Origin: Chloroflexota bacterium
GTDB lineage: Bacteria; Chloroflexota; Anaerolineae; JAAEKA01
Length of the DNA: 48,545 nt
Assembly: GCA_034717495.1 (NCBI GenBank)
Contig: JAYELL010000020.1
Coordinates: forward strand, 1 to 48,545
Direction: 5' to 3'
Shown here: positions 33,121-41,462 of the stretch, one piece after another
How the letters are laid out: each line of letters begins with the position of its first letter
Position numbering within the stretch: position 1 is the first letter of the stretch
Notes under the pieces: generated by a model
What the model saw: the letters and a program-made list of their open reading frames with translations, nothing else
What the model was told of the DNA's origin: nothing
Databases searched by the model: none
Program-made: the position numbers and the translations under genes

Positions 33121-35688
33121 TTATTTCGGCTGGGGCCCCTGATTAAAGGGAACGACCAGCTGTTGCGTCGCCGATCCGGAAAACTCTCCGTCGACCTTCA
33201 GTTGATAGACCATGTCCTGCCCCGCCAGACTCTGGTCAAGGCAATCCTGATAGGGCGATTGGGCGTCGGGTCCGGCCAGCTGCTGGTCGTTGCGGCTCAG
33301 CCAGACGGCGGCGATGTCGGACCCTTGATAGGTCCATGACAGGTTGGTGCAGTTGGTCTGTGGTGCGAGTTCGGAGGGCACTGCCGAAAAGCTGGTGATC
33401 ACCGGTGGCGGCACCGCGGTTGGCGGCTGCGGTGTCGGTGTTGGCGGTTCAGGTGTTGCGGTCGGTGGCACTGCCGTGGCAGTCGGCGGTACCGGTGTCG
33501 GCGGTTCCACCGTTGGCTGTACAGGTTCGGGTTCGACCAGGACACTGGCGTCCTGAGTTACCCTGGCACCGACCCGGTTGCTTGCCTCGAGGGTGTAGAT
33601 CACGTCACCCAACTGGCTCAGACAATCCTGGATCTGCCCCTGCAGGCCTGCATCGTCCTGGACCACATTGCCTGCCCGGTATAGACGGACATGGTCTGTG
33701 CCACCGCTGGTGCTCCAGGCGACGAGCACGCACTCGTTGACGTTGATCTTGCTTGGCGTCACCGTGAAGGCGTTGATCACTGGTTGCGGCTCTGAGGTGG
33801 GAACAGGCGTGGGGGTAGCCGGCGTATCGACAACGTTCACATTTTTCGTTGCACGGCTGGTACCACCCGTGCCGGTTGCCTCCAGGGCGTAGTTCATCGT
33901 GCCGGTGCCGGGTGGGCAGTCCTGGTAGCTGCCGCGGAAGGGTGCGCCGTCCCAGAGGGAGACGTTGTTGCGGCTGATGTTCACCCGATTCACGTTGCCC
34001 TGGACATCCCAGCGCAGGGTGGTGCAGTGTCCGACCGCGATTTCCCCAGGATCGGCGCTGAACTGTTTGATATCGGGTGCATTGGCCACCGATTCCACAT
34101 AGATGGTGATCTGGCGCGTTACAACTGAGCCATCGTTGAGCACGACCCGCAGATAGTAGGTGGTGGTCTGGCTGGGGCATTGCGATGAAGTGCCCTGGCC
34201 TGCTACGCCATGGTTTTGCCAGTTCTGTCCGTCGGCATAGAAGTAGACCTCCCGGACGTTGTTGACGCTCCAGGAGAAGGTGACACATTCCCCTTGCTTG
34301 ATATGGTCGCGATCGACGCTGAAATTGATATCTGCCGTCGGTGTCTGCGTCGGTGCCGGGGTGGGGGTTGCTCCGGACGGTACACGGATACCTACGTAGA
34401 CCCGCTCGCCGAAGGCCCGCGCCTCGTCGTTGTGCATTTGCCAGAAGCCCTGGTAAATCCCGGGGCGCAGTGGTGCTACCAAGTCGACGTACATGTCGTA
34501 GGTCTGGCCGGGTTGCACAACACCCTTGACGGCGGTGTTTTCACCTGCCATGCGGGCGCCAGGCTGGTTGCCATGGTCAAAGCCCATGAAGTAGGAGCTG
34601 TCCCAGGTGCAGGTGCCCGAATTGCGCAGCCGCCAGCCCTTCTGGAAGGGTTGGCCAGGATTTATCACCGGGGGATTCTGCATATTGTGGTCATCGTAGT
34701 TCAGGTCACTGACATAGGCCGCGCCGGCAACACAATCTGGCCGTGGCGTAGGGGTCGCCGCTTCGGGCGCCGGGGTCGCCGTGGGCGGTACCGGGGTGGG
34801 CGAGGGCAGCGGCAGGATGTGATCAGGATGGACAGAGAGATATTCCTGGGCCAGGTCGACAATCAGGCCATCGTTCTTGAGGCTGATCATTGCCTGATTG
34901 ACGCGCGTGCGCAGGCTGTTCTCACCCTTGGGCATAGCGATAGCGTAGCGTTGACTGTTGAGTCCGCTGGCTGCGACGACGAAACCAGGTTGCTCTGCGG
35001 CCACCTGGGCCGGTTGCAGGTCCATCACCAACAGGTCGACTCGTCCTGCTTCCAGGTCGGGAAAACCTTGCTCAATCTGGCCATAGACGAACAAGTTGGT
35101 CGGATCCATCAGATCGGTCTCGATCAGTTCATCCTCCAGCCAGTCCTGAAAGACAGAGCCTCGCTGGACGCCGACCTGGTAATCGGCCAGATTGCTAACA
35201 TCGCTGATCTTACCGATGTTAGCATCCTCGGCCGAGACAAAGGCATCCTGGCTGACAAAATAGATGTGACTGAAGTCGACCTTCATCTCTCGTTTGGGAG
35301 TTACGTCGATGGCCGCGATGGCTACGTCGACCTGTTCCAGCAATACAGCATCGAGCAGGCCGGCGAAGGCGATGTCCCTGATCTCCACCTCGACACCCAG
35401 CTTGTCTGCGATGGCCCTGATCAGAGCCATGTCGAAGCCGTCAACCCGGTAGTTGTCGTCGTAGTATTCGAATGGCGGGTAGTCGACCGAGGTACCGATG
35501 ATCATGGTACCGGCCTCCTGAATTCGTTTCCATGCATCCCCGCGCTGCGGAAGCCCCGCTTCTGGCGTTTCATCAGGCAGCACCAGGGTCGGGGTAGGCG
35601 TCGGCTCGGCGGCGCTGCCGCAAGCCGACAGCACGAGAGCTACCAGCAGCAGCAACAGGATAGGGGAAAGATGTCGTATCGATTTCAT
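33121..35688 (-). CDS. Lipoprotein: amino-acid-type binding domain fused to NBR1-like and four Ig-like domains
   Basis: 855 residues from ATG 35688 (AGGAGG 10 nt upstream). Lipobox ALVLSAC (Cys23). Residues about 45-290 form an SBP_bac_3 domain: GTMIIGTSVDYPPFEYYDD, DGFDMALIRAIADKLG, DVAIAAIDVTPKREMKVDFSHIYFVS. A Pro/Thr linker (SPTPVPPTATPAPE) follows. About 318-435 is an NBR1-type Ig domain (GWRLRNSGTCTWDSSYFMGF, APLRPGIYQGFWQMHNDEARAFGERV). Four more Ig-like units (about 455-535, 540-620, 640-720, 765-850) share N-x-C-V-x-x-x-W cores and DC pairs; the last is preceded by a long TPTP/VPP linker. The binding domain resembles Gln/Arg-type ABC receptors, but no permease or ATPase of that class is adjacent. 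A surface ligand-binding or adhesive role is inferred. Paralogue of the next upstream gene. Confidence 0.9.
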   Translation of the reverse strand: MKSIRHLSPILLLLLVALVLSACGSAAEPTPTPTLVLPDETPEAGLPQRGDAWKRIQEAGTMIIGTSVDYPPFEYYDDNYRVDGFDMALIRAIADKLGVEVEIRDIAFAGLLDAVLLEQVDVAIAAIDVTPKREMKVDFSHIYFVSQDAFVSAEDANIGKISDVSNLADYQVGVQRGSVFQDWLEDELIETDLMDPTNLFVYGQIEQGFPDLEAGRVDLLVMDLQPAQVAAEQPGFVVAASGLNSQRYAIAMPKGENSLRTRVNQAMISLKNDGLIVDLAQEYLSVHPDHILPLPSPTPVPPTATPAPEAATPTPRPDCVAGAAYVSDLNYDDHNMQNPPVINPGQPFQKGWRLRNSGTCTWDSSYFMGFDHGNQPGARMAGENTAVKGVVQPGQTYDMYVDLVAPLRPGIYQGFWQMHNDEARAFGERVYVGIRVPSGATPTPAPTQTPTADINFSVDRDHIKQGECVTFSWSVNNVREVYFYADGQNWQNHGVAGQGTSSQCPSQTTTYYLRVVLNDGSVVTRQITIYVESVANAPDIKQFSADPGEIAVGHCTTLRWDVQGNVNRVNISRNNVSLWDGAPFRGSYQDCPPGTGTMNYALEATGTGGTSRATKNVNVVDTPATPTPVPTSEPQPVINAFTVTPSKINVNECVLVAWSTSGGTDHVRLYRAGNVVQDDAGLQGQIQDCLSQLGDVIYTLEASNRVGARVTQDASVLVEPEPVQPTVEPPTPVPPTATAVPPTATPEPPTPTPQPPTAVPPPVITSFSAVPSELAPQTNCTNLSWTYQGSDIAAVWLSRNDQQLAGPDAQSPYQDCLDQSLAGQDMVYQLKVDGEFSGSATQQLVVPFNQGPQPK

Positions 35689-35721
35689 CGTTTTGTGACC
35701 TCCTTGGATCATTGGTTTCTT

Positions 35722-37917
35722 TTACTGGACCGTTGCCATGGCTTCCTGTCCGATAGTGGTGCCTTCACGGTTGCTGGCCTCGATCTCGTAGACATAGGCG
35801 CCGGTACTGCCCAGACAGTCCTGCAGCGAGCCGTTGTGCCCGGCGTTGTCCTGCACGGTCGCTCCGTTGCGCCGGATGCGAACGTGTTCGGTGCCTCCGC
35901 CCGTGCTCCAGGCCACGGTCACACACTGGTTGACGGAGATCGTCGAAGGTTGCACGGTGAAGTTGTGGATGACTGGCTGTGGTACGGGCGGCGGCACAGG
36001 TGTCGGTGTGGGCGGCGCCTGTGGCTGGTAGATGTTTACATTTTGAGTGGCGTGGTTGGTGCCGCCTGGTCCACTGGCTTCCAGCATGTAGGCCTTATCC
36101 CCGACCCCGGTTGGACAGTCCTGGAAATTGCCGCGCGTCGGTGCGCCATCCCAGAGAATATCGTTATTGCGTTTGAGCAACACCCTGCTGACGTCGCCCT
36201 GGACCTCCCATTGAAGATTGACGCAGGTGCCAACAGGCAGGGAGCCGCCGGGATCGACGGTGAAGCGGGTGATGTTGGGCGCATTGCTCACCGGGTTGAC
36301 GTAGACTGTGATCTGCCGGGTTTCTACCGAGTTGTCCTGTTTGACCACCCGCAGGTAGTAGGTTGTCGTCTGGTTTGGACAGGCCTGGCGGCTTCCCTGT
36401 CCGGCGACGCCGTTGTTCTGCCAATTCTGGCCTTCCGCGTAGAAGTAAACTTCCTTGACGTTGGTCACGTTCCAGGAGAAGGTGACACACTCACCCTGAT
36501 TGATATTGGTCCGGTCGACCGAGAACTGAAGGTCCGGTGACGGGGTTTGGGTGGCAACAGGTGTGGGTGTTGCCGGGGCAGGCACCTGGATGCCAACCCA
36601 GATTCTTTCGCCGAAGGCCTCGTTGAGATCGTTATGCATCTGCCAGATGCCCTGGTAGACACCGGGTCGCAAGGGAGCCACCAGGCTCACCCAGAAGTCG
36701 TAGGTGCCACCGGGCGCTACCACGCCATCCACGTTCATCGTCTCGCCGCCCATGCGTGCACCCGCCTGGTTACCATCGGCAAATCGCAGTGTGTACCTGC
36801 TATCCCAGGTGCAGGTGCCAGTGTTGCGGACGCGCCAGCCCTTGTTGAAGAGCTGGCCTGGCTGCATCACCGGTGGCGCCGTCATGTTGTGGTCGTCGAA
36901 ACTCAGGTCCTGCACGAAGCCCATGCTGTCCAGGCAGCGGGGAATCGGCGTGGGCGTCGGGGTTGGTTGATCGGGTACCGGCGTAGGTGTCGGTGGTATC
37001 GGTGTTGGCGTGGGAGGGGGCAGGATATCCTTCTCTTCGATGTGAAGGTGCTCCTGGACCAGATCGGCAACCACGCCCTCATTCTGAAGGGTAATCAACG
37101 CCTGATTGATTCGGGTGCGCAAGGTGTTCTGCCCTTTGGTCATGGCGATGGCGTAACGTTCCCGGTGGAGTCCCTGGGCCACAATCTCATAGTCGTTGGC
37201 AGAGACGGCCAACTGGGCCGGCGGCAAGTCCATGACTAACAGATCCACGCGACCCTCGTCCAGGTCCGGAAACCCCTGCTCGATATCGGAATAAATGAAC
37301 AGATCGCTCGATGCCATTCGGCCGGTTTCGACCAGGTTTTCCTCCAACCAGTCGTGATAAACCGAACCCTTTTGAACGCCTACCCGATACCCGTGCAGAT
37401 CTTCCACGGTTGTGATGGGACCGATGCCCGATCCCTGAACGGCTATGAAGGCATCCTCACTGACGAAGTAGATGTGGCTGAAGTCGAACTCTTCTTCTCT
37501 CTTGGGCGTTACCGAGATGGCCGCGATTGCGGCGTCGATTTGCCCGACCTGGAGGGCATCTCCCAGTCCATCAAAGGCAATATCCTTGAATTCGATTTCA
37601 ATGCCGAGGATATCGCTGATTTCCTTCATCAGGGCTGGATCAAAACCGACGACCTGGAATTCCTCATTGTAGTACTCAAAGGGGGGATAATCGACGGATA
37701 TGCCGACGACCATGGTACCATTTTCCTGGATGCGATCCCACGCATCCTCCGGTTGGCCAGTGGCGCCATCCGGCGGTATCGGCGTATCCGCTGGCTCGCC
37801 AGGTTCCACGGGCACCGGCGTATCGACCGGCACCGGCGTCAGCGTGGCGCCGCAAGCAACGAGCAAGAGGGAGGTCAGGATTACCAACAGCAGGACGACA
37901 AAACGTTTAGGGGTCAT
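35722..37917 (-). CDS. Lipoprotein: amino-acid-type binding domain fused to NBR1-like and three Ig-like domains
   Basis: 731 residues from the ATG at 37917 (AGGAG 9 nt upstream; a longer open extension lacks signals). Lipobox SLLLVACG (Cys22). SBP_bac_3 domain about 60-300: GTMVVGISVDYPPFEYYNEE, GFDPALMKEISDILG, AAIAAISVTPKREEEFDFSHIYFVS. TPTP linker, then an NBR1-type Ig domain (GWRVRNTGTCTWDSRYTLRF, APLRPGVYQGIWQMHND) and three Ig-like units of the same type as in its paralogue. It is one Ig unit shorter than the neighbour downstream, which starts 33 bp after its stop, so the pair is a tandem duplication in one operon. The promoter at 38005-38033 probably serves both. The shared layout suggests two receptors of different specificity. 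Confidence 0.9.
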   Translation of the reverse strand: MTPKRFVVLLLVILTSLLLVACGATLTPVPVDTPVPVEPGEPADTPIPPDGATGQPEDAWDRIQENGTMVVGISVDYPPFEYYNEEFQVVGFDPALMKEISDILGIEIEFKDIAFDGLGDALQVGQIDAAIAAISVTPKREEEFDFSHIYFVSEDAFIAVQGSGIGPITTVEDLHGYRVGVQKGSVYHDWLEENLVETGRMASSDLFIYSDIEQGFPDLDEGRVDLLVMDLPPAQLAVSANDYEIVAQGLHRERYAIAMTKGQNTLRTRINQALITLQNEGVVADLVQEHLHIEEKDILPPPTPTPIPPTPTPVPDQPTPTPTPIPRCLDSMGFVQDLSFDDHNMTAPPVMQPGQLFNKGWRVRNTGTCTWDSRYTLRFADGNQAGARMGGETMNVDGVVAPGGTYDFWVSLVAPLRPGVYQGIWQMHNDLNEAFGERIWVGIQVPAPATPTPVATQTPSPDLQFSVDRTNINQGECVTFSWNVTNVKEVYFYAEGQNWQNNGVAGQGSRQACPNQTTTYYLRVVKQDNSVETRQITVYVNPVSNAPNITRFTVDPGGSLPVGTCVNLQWEVQGDVSRVLLKRNNDILWDGAPTRGNFQDCPTGVGDKAYMLEASGPGGTNHATQNVNIYQPQAPPTPTPVPPPVPQPVIHNFTVQPSTISVNQCVTVAWSTGGGTEHVRIRRNGATVQDNAGHNGSLQDCLGSTGAYVYEIEASNREGTTIGQEAMATVQ

Positions 37918-38004
37918 GGGTGATTCTCCTAATAGTTCGCTGTGTTTCGCATACCGGCGGGATCGAGCAGTCAATGGCGGATTTCGGGTCAATCCGACCA
38001 CGAC

Positions 38005-38033
38005 ATTTTACGGCACCTGGCACGGCTTGACAA
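38005..38033 (-). promoter_or_regulatory. Promoter of the binding-protein/Ig lipoprotein operon
   Basis: Minus strand TTGTCA (38028-38033), 17-bp spacer, TAAAAT (38005-38010), with about 80 nt of leader before the ATG at 37917. Confidence 0.6.
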
Positions 38034-38135
38034 ATCGAGACGTGCGCTGGGCCGAATCATTTTGGTGTGTTCAGAACGGGTTGGGGCGATCGCGCGGCCA
38101 TGCTGGTGGGCGGGGAGTGGGCGGGGCATAAACCA

Positions 38136-38166
38136 ACGGGGCCGGCCAAAAAAGGCGCGGCCCCGT
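38136..38166 (-). terminator. Intrinsic terminator after fbaB
   Basis: ACGGGGCCG-GCC and GGC-G-CGGCCCCGT pair around a loop of six A residues on the plus strand (six T on the minus strand). It begins 14 bp past the fbaB stop and separates it from the lipoprotein promoter. The downstream T-run is short (GTTGGTTT). Confidence 0.7.
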
Positions 38167-38179
38167 CGAAAATTTAACG

Positions 38180-39232
38180 TCAGGCGACGGTGATCGAGTC
38201 GTCCAGGTAGACCTCCTGGATCGCCCGAAGCAACTGGGCGCCCTCGGCCATCGGCCGCTGGAAGGCCTTGCGGCCGGAGATCATGCCCATGCCGCCAGCT
38301 CGCTTGTTGATCACCGCGGTGCGCACGGCCTGAGCCAGGTCGTTTTCGCCCGATGCGCCGCCGGAGTTGATCAGGCCAATTCGGCCCATGTAGCAGTTGG
38401 CCACCTGGTAACGAACCAGGTCGATGGGGTGATCGCTGCTCAGATCGCTGTAGACCTTGGGGTGGGTGCGACCGAAGCCGATTGCATTGTAGCCGCCGGT
38501 GTTTTCGGCCTGCTTCTGTTTGATGATGTCCGCCTCGATAGTGACGCCCAGGTGGTTGGCCTGGCCGGTCAGATCAGCAGACAGGTGATAGTCCACGCCA
38601 TCTTTCTTGAAGGCGGAATTACGCAGATAGGCCCAGAGCACTGTGACCATGCCCAACTGGTGGGCAATTGCAAAGGCCTCGCTGACCTCCTGGATCTGGC
38701 GCCGGGAATCCTCGGACCCGAAGTAGATGGTGGCGCCGATGGCGACCGCGCCCAGGTCGAAGGCCTGCTCAATGCTGGCAAACAGATTCTGGTCATGGAT
38801 GGGAGGATAGGTCAATAGTTCATTGTGGTTGATCTTGACCATGAAAGGAATCTTGTGGGCATACTTGCGGGAAACGGCACCCAACACACCCAGGGTCGAG
38901 AATACCCCGTTGCAGCCACCTTCGATGGCAAGCCTGACGATATTCTCCGGGTCGAAGTAGTCGGGATTGGGGGCAAAAGAGGCTGCCGCCGAATGCTCGA
39001 TGCCCTGGTCCACCGGCAGGAAGGAAAGGTAGCCGGTTCCCGACAGGCCACCGGTGTTGTACAACGTCTGCAGGTTGCGCAGCACTACCGGTGAGCGATC
39101 GGTCTGGGAGAAGGACCTGTCGATATAGTCGGGGCCGGGCAGGTGCAAGCGGTCCCTGGAGATCTTGGGGGAATCGAACTCCAGCAGACTGTCTGCCTCG
39201 CTACCAAGCAGTTCAGGAATATTTGCTGTCAT
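38180..39232 (-). CDS. fbaB: Class I fructose-bisphosphate aldolase (FbaB type)
   Basis: The 350-residue protein, the same length as E. coli FbaB, is alignable with it end to end: [119 protein letters not shown]. It is a Schiff-base aldolase cleaving fructose 1,6-bisphosphate to dihydroxyacetone phosphate and glyceraldehyde 3-phosphate in glycolysis or gluconeogenesis. The adjacent upstream gene encodes an unrelated class II aldolase for the same reaction. A terminator follows. Confidence 0.96.
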   Translation of the reverse strand: MTANIPELLGSEADSLLEFDSPKISRDRLHLPGPDYIDRSFSQTDRSPVVLRNLQTLYNTGGLSGTGYLSFLPVDQGIEHSAAASFAPNPDYFDPENIVRLAIEGGCNGVFSTLGVLGAVSRKYAHKIPFMVKINHNELLTYPPIHDQNLFASIEQAFDLGAVAIGATIYFGSEDSRRQIQEVSEAFAIAHQLGMVTVLWAYLRNSAFKKDGVDYHLSADLTGQANHLGVTIEADIIKQKQAENTGGYNAIGFGRTHPKVYSDLSSDHPIDLVRYQVANCYMGRIGLINSGGASGENDLAQAVRTAVINKRAGGMGMISGRKAFQRPMAEGAQLLRAIQEVYLDDSITVA

Positions 39233-39285
39233 TATCTATGCTCCTTAATGCGGGCTGCGGGATTCGCAGCTCAATGAATTTGATC

Positions 39286-40242
39286 TCAGGTGCCCAGAAT
39301 TGCCCTTATCTCGAGCAGCCGACCTGCGCAACCCAGTTTTTCGCTTTTATGTACGATGAAGTTGGCATACTCGTCCATCATGATAACGCCAGGCTTGCGG
39401 AAATCGAACACTTCGGGGTGATCGCGGAAGAACTCTCGATGCACCCGTGTCCAGACCAGGCGCCCGTCGGTATCGATGTTGACCTTGGTAACGCCGAGCG
39501 GCACTGCTTTGGCAAACTCGTCTTCATCCACCCCTTTTGCAGAAGGATCGAGCGCGCCGCCGGCGGCATTGATCCGCTCGACTTCCTCCTGGGGAACCGA
39601 CGACGAGCCATGCATCACCAGGGGGAAGCCGGGAAGCCGTTTCTGGATCTCAGCCACCCGATCGAAGTGAAGCCCCTGGCCACCGCTAAACTTATAAGCG
39701 CCGTGGCTGGTGCCGATGGCCACCGCCAGGGAGTCGCAGCCGCTGCGCTTGACGAACTGCTCGGCCTCATCCGGATCGGTCAACATGGCGTTCTTTTCGT
39801 CGACCTTGATGTCTTCCTCGACACCGCCCAGCATTCCCAGTTCAGACTCGACGCTAATACCCCTGGCGTGGGCGCGTTCGACAACCCGACGGGTAATGGC
39901 GATATTTTCCTCGAAGGGATGGTGGGATGCATCGATCATGACCGAGCTGTAGAAACCGGAGTCTATGCAGTCGTAGCAGGTTTTTTCGTCGCCATGGTCC
40001 AGATGAACGGCAAAGATAACCTCCGGATAGATGGCTTCAGCCGCCCGGATGATGGCTTCCAGCATGGTGGGTTGACCGACATAACTGCGCGCACCCCGCG
40101 AGATCTGGATGATCATGGGCGCCTCGGCTCGCCTGGCTCCCTCGAAAAGACCCAGGCATTGTTCCATGTTGTTGATGTTGTACGCGCCTATGGCGAACTT
40201 TCCGTAGGCGATCTCAAATAGCTCTGCGGTGGTTACGATCAC
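39286..40242 (-). CDS. fba: Class II (zinc) fructose-bisphosphate aldolase
   Basis: 318 residues from GTG at 40242, selected because GAGGT sits 7 nt upstream; an open 5' extension to 40287 lacks this. Zinc and substrate motifs: FAVHLDHGDEKT with the His-Asp pair, SVESELGMLGG, IGTSHGAYKFSGG, FPLVMHGSSSVP and GVTKVNIDTDGRLVW. The enzyme uses a divalent metal to stabilise the enolate in fructose 1,6-bisphosphate cleavage. It sits 53 bp upstream of fbaB and behind its own promoter at 40322-40351, so both aldolases are probably on one transcript. Confidence 0.95.
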   Translation of the reverse strand: MIVTTAELFEIAYGKFAIGAYNINNMEQCLGLFEGARRAEAPMIIQISRGARSYVGQPTMLEAIIRAAEAIYPEVIFAVHLDHGDEKTCYDCIDSGFYSSVMIDASHHPFEENIAITRRVVERAHARGISVESELGMLGGVEEDIKVDEKNAMLTDPDEAEQFVKRSGCDSLAVAIGTSHGAYKFSGGQGLHFDRVAEIQKRLPGFPLVMHGSSSVPQEEVERINAAGGALDPSAKGVDEDEFAKAVPLGVTKVNIDTDGRLVWTRVHREFFRDHPEVFDFRKPGVIMMDEYANFIVHKSEKLGCAGRLLEIRAILGT

Positions 40243-40321
40243 AATGTCTACCTCGACTTCCGCGCGACAAAAACAAGGGGCCGGCATGTTGTACCTGACC
40301 CGTTCCAGAAAACACGAAATG

Positions 40322-40351
40322 AGTATAGCACGGACTGTGGGGGATGTCCAA
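40322..40351 (-). promoter_or_regulatory. Promoter of the aldolase operon
   Basis: Minus strand TTGGAC (40346-40351), 18-bp spacer, TATACT (40322-40327). Leader of about 75 nt before GTG at 40242. Confidence 0.6.
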
Positions 40352-40366
40352 AAAAACGACGCTTGA

Positions 40367-41443
40367 TCAGGTAGGCAACAGGTAGATAGCGTCGGCCAGG
40401 AAGTCTACACCGACCTGACTGTTCGGGGGATAGACCTGAACATGACGGGGGTCGCTTTCGACGGCCACCATGGTCTGGTCAGCCACATCGACCTCGTACT
40501 CGACCTGGTCGCCCAGATAGGTAGAGCGCCGAATCGTGCCTATAAACTCACCGTCGTTCTCAACCAGGCGGATAGCGTCGGGCCTGACGACCAGTGTAAC
40601 GGCCTCGCCGGGCTGGCGGGGCGTGTCCGGCAGGGGCACCTGCAGCTTGCCCTCCAGCGCGCTCAATGAAAGCTTGCCGTCTTCAGTGCCCAGTACGGTG
40701 GCGTCCACGAAATTGGCACGGCCAATGAAGTTGGCCACAAATCTGCTGGCTGGCTGCCGATAGATCTGCCAGGGTGGTCCTACCTGTTCAATTTCGCCCA
40801 GGTTCATGACCACGATCCGATCGGACAGGGCCATTGCCTCTACCTGGTCGTGGGTAACATAGACCGACGTGATGCCCAATTGCTGCTGGATGCGGCGCAA
40901 CTCGGTGCGCATCTGCTCGCGCAGCTTGGCGTCCAGGTTGCTCAGCGGCTCGTCCAGTAGCAGCACCTTGGGTTCCATAACGAGGGCCCGGGCCAGAGCG
41001 ACCCGCTGCTGCTGGCCGCCTGAGAGTTGGTTGGGCGCCCGGTTTTCCAGGCCGGTCAACTCGGTCAGTTCCAGAACCTCGGCAACCCGTCGGTTGATTT
41101 CATCGGTGGAGAGCTTGCGAATCTTCAAGCCGTAGGCGATATTTTCGTAGACGCTCAGATGGGGGAAGATGGCATAGGACTGGAAAACCATCGACATCTG
41201 CCTTTTGTCGGGGGGCAATGGGGCTACGTCTGAGCCGTCAAGAATGATCTCGCCTTCGGTGGGGAACTCGAACCCTGCAATGAGTCGCAGGGTTGTCGTC
41301 TTTCCACAGCCGCTGGGGCCGAGCAAGGTGATAAACTCACCCTGTTCGATGTCCAGATTGGCATGGTCGACAGCGACAACTTCACCACTGCCGCCGCGGG
41401 CGGGGAAAATCTTGACCAAATTTCGGAGTGATAGATAGCTCAT
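40367..41443 (-). CDS. ABC importer ATPase, iron(III)/polyamine type
   Basis: 358 residues from the ATG at 41443 (an open 5' extension would overlap the permease gene). Walker A GPSGCGKTT, Q-loop FQSYAIFPHLSVYENIAYGL, signature LSGGQQQRVALARALV, Walker B LLLDEPLSNLDAKLRE, switch His THDQVEAM. A C-terminal TOBE-type domain (about 240-355; LVVRPDAIRLVENDGEF...GDQVEYEVDVADQTMVAV) is that of the FbpC/PotA/CysA importer group. It energises uptake through the permease encoded 19 bp upstream, fed by the lipoprotein at 43.9-45.0 kb. Confidence 0.95.
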   Translation of the reverse strand: MSYLSLRNLVKIFPARGGSGEVVAVDHANLDIEQGEFITLLGPSGCGKTTTLRLIAGFEFPTEGEIILDGSDVAPLPPDKRQMSMVFQSYAIFPHLSVYENIAYGLKIRKLSTDEINRRVAEVLELTELTGLENRAPNQLSGGQQQRVALARALVMEPKVLLLDEPLSNLDAKLREQMRTELRRIQQQLGITSVYVTHDQVEAMALSDRIVVMNLGEIEQVGPPWQIYRQPASRFVANFIGRANFVDATVLGTEDGKLSLSALEGKLQVPLPDTPRQPGEAVTLVVRPDAIRLVENDGEFIGTIRRSTYLGDQVEYEVDVADQTMVAVESDPRHVQVYPPNSQVGVDFLADAIYLLPT

Positions 41444-41462
41444 GGGACTATGCTCGAGATTC

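Noticed and set aside
34210-36540. 776-codon open frame opposite the two Ig lipoprotein genes
   Set aside because: It runs across two opposite genes and their junction; composition mirrors their repeats and no domain is seen.
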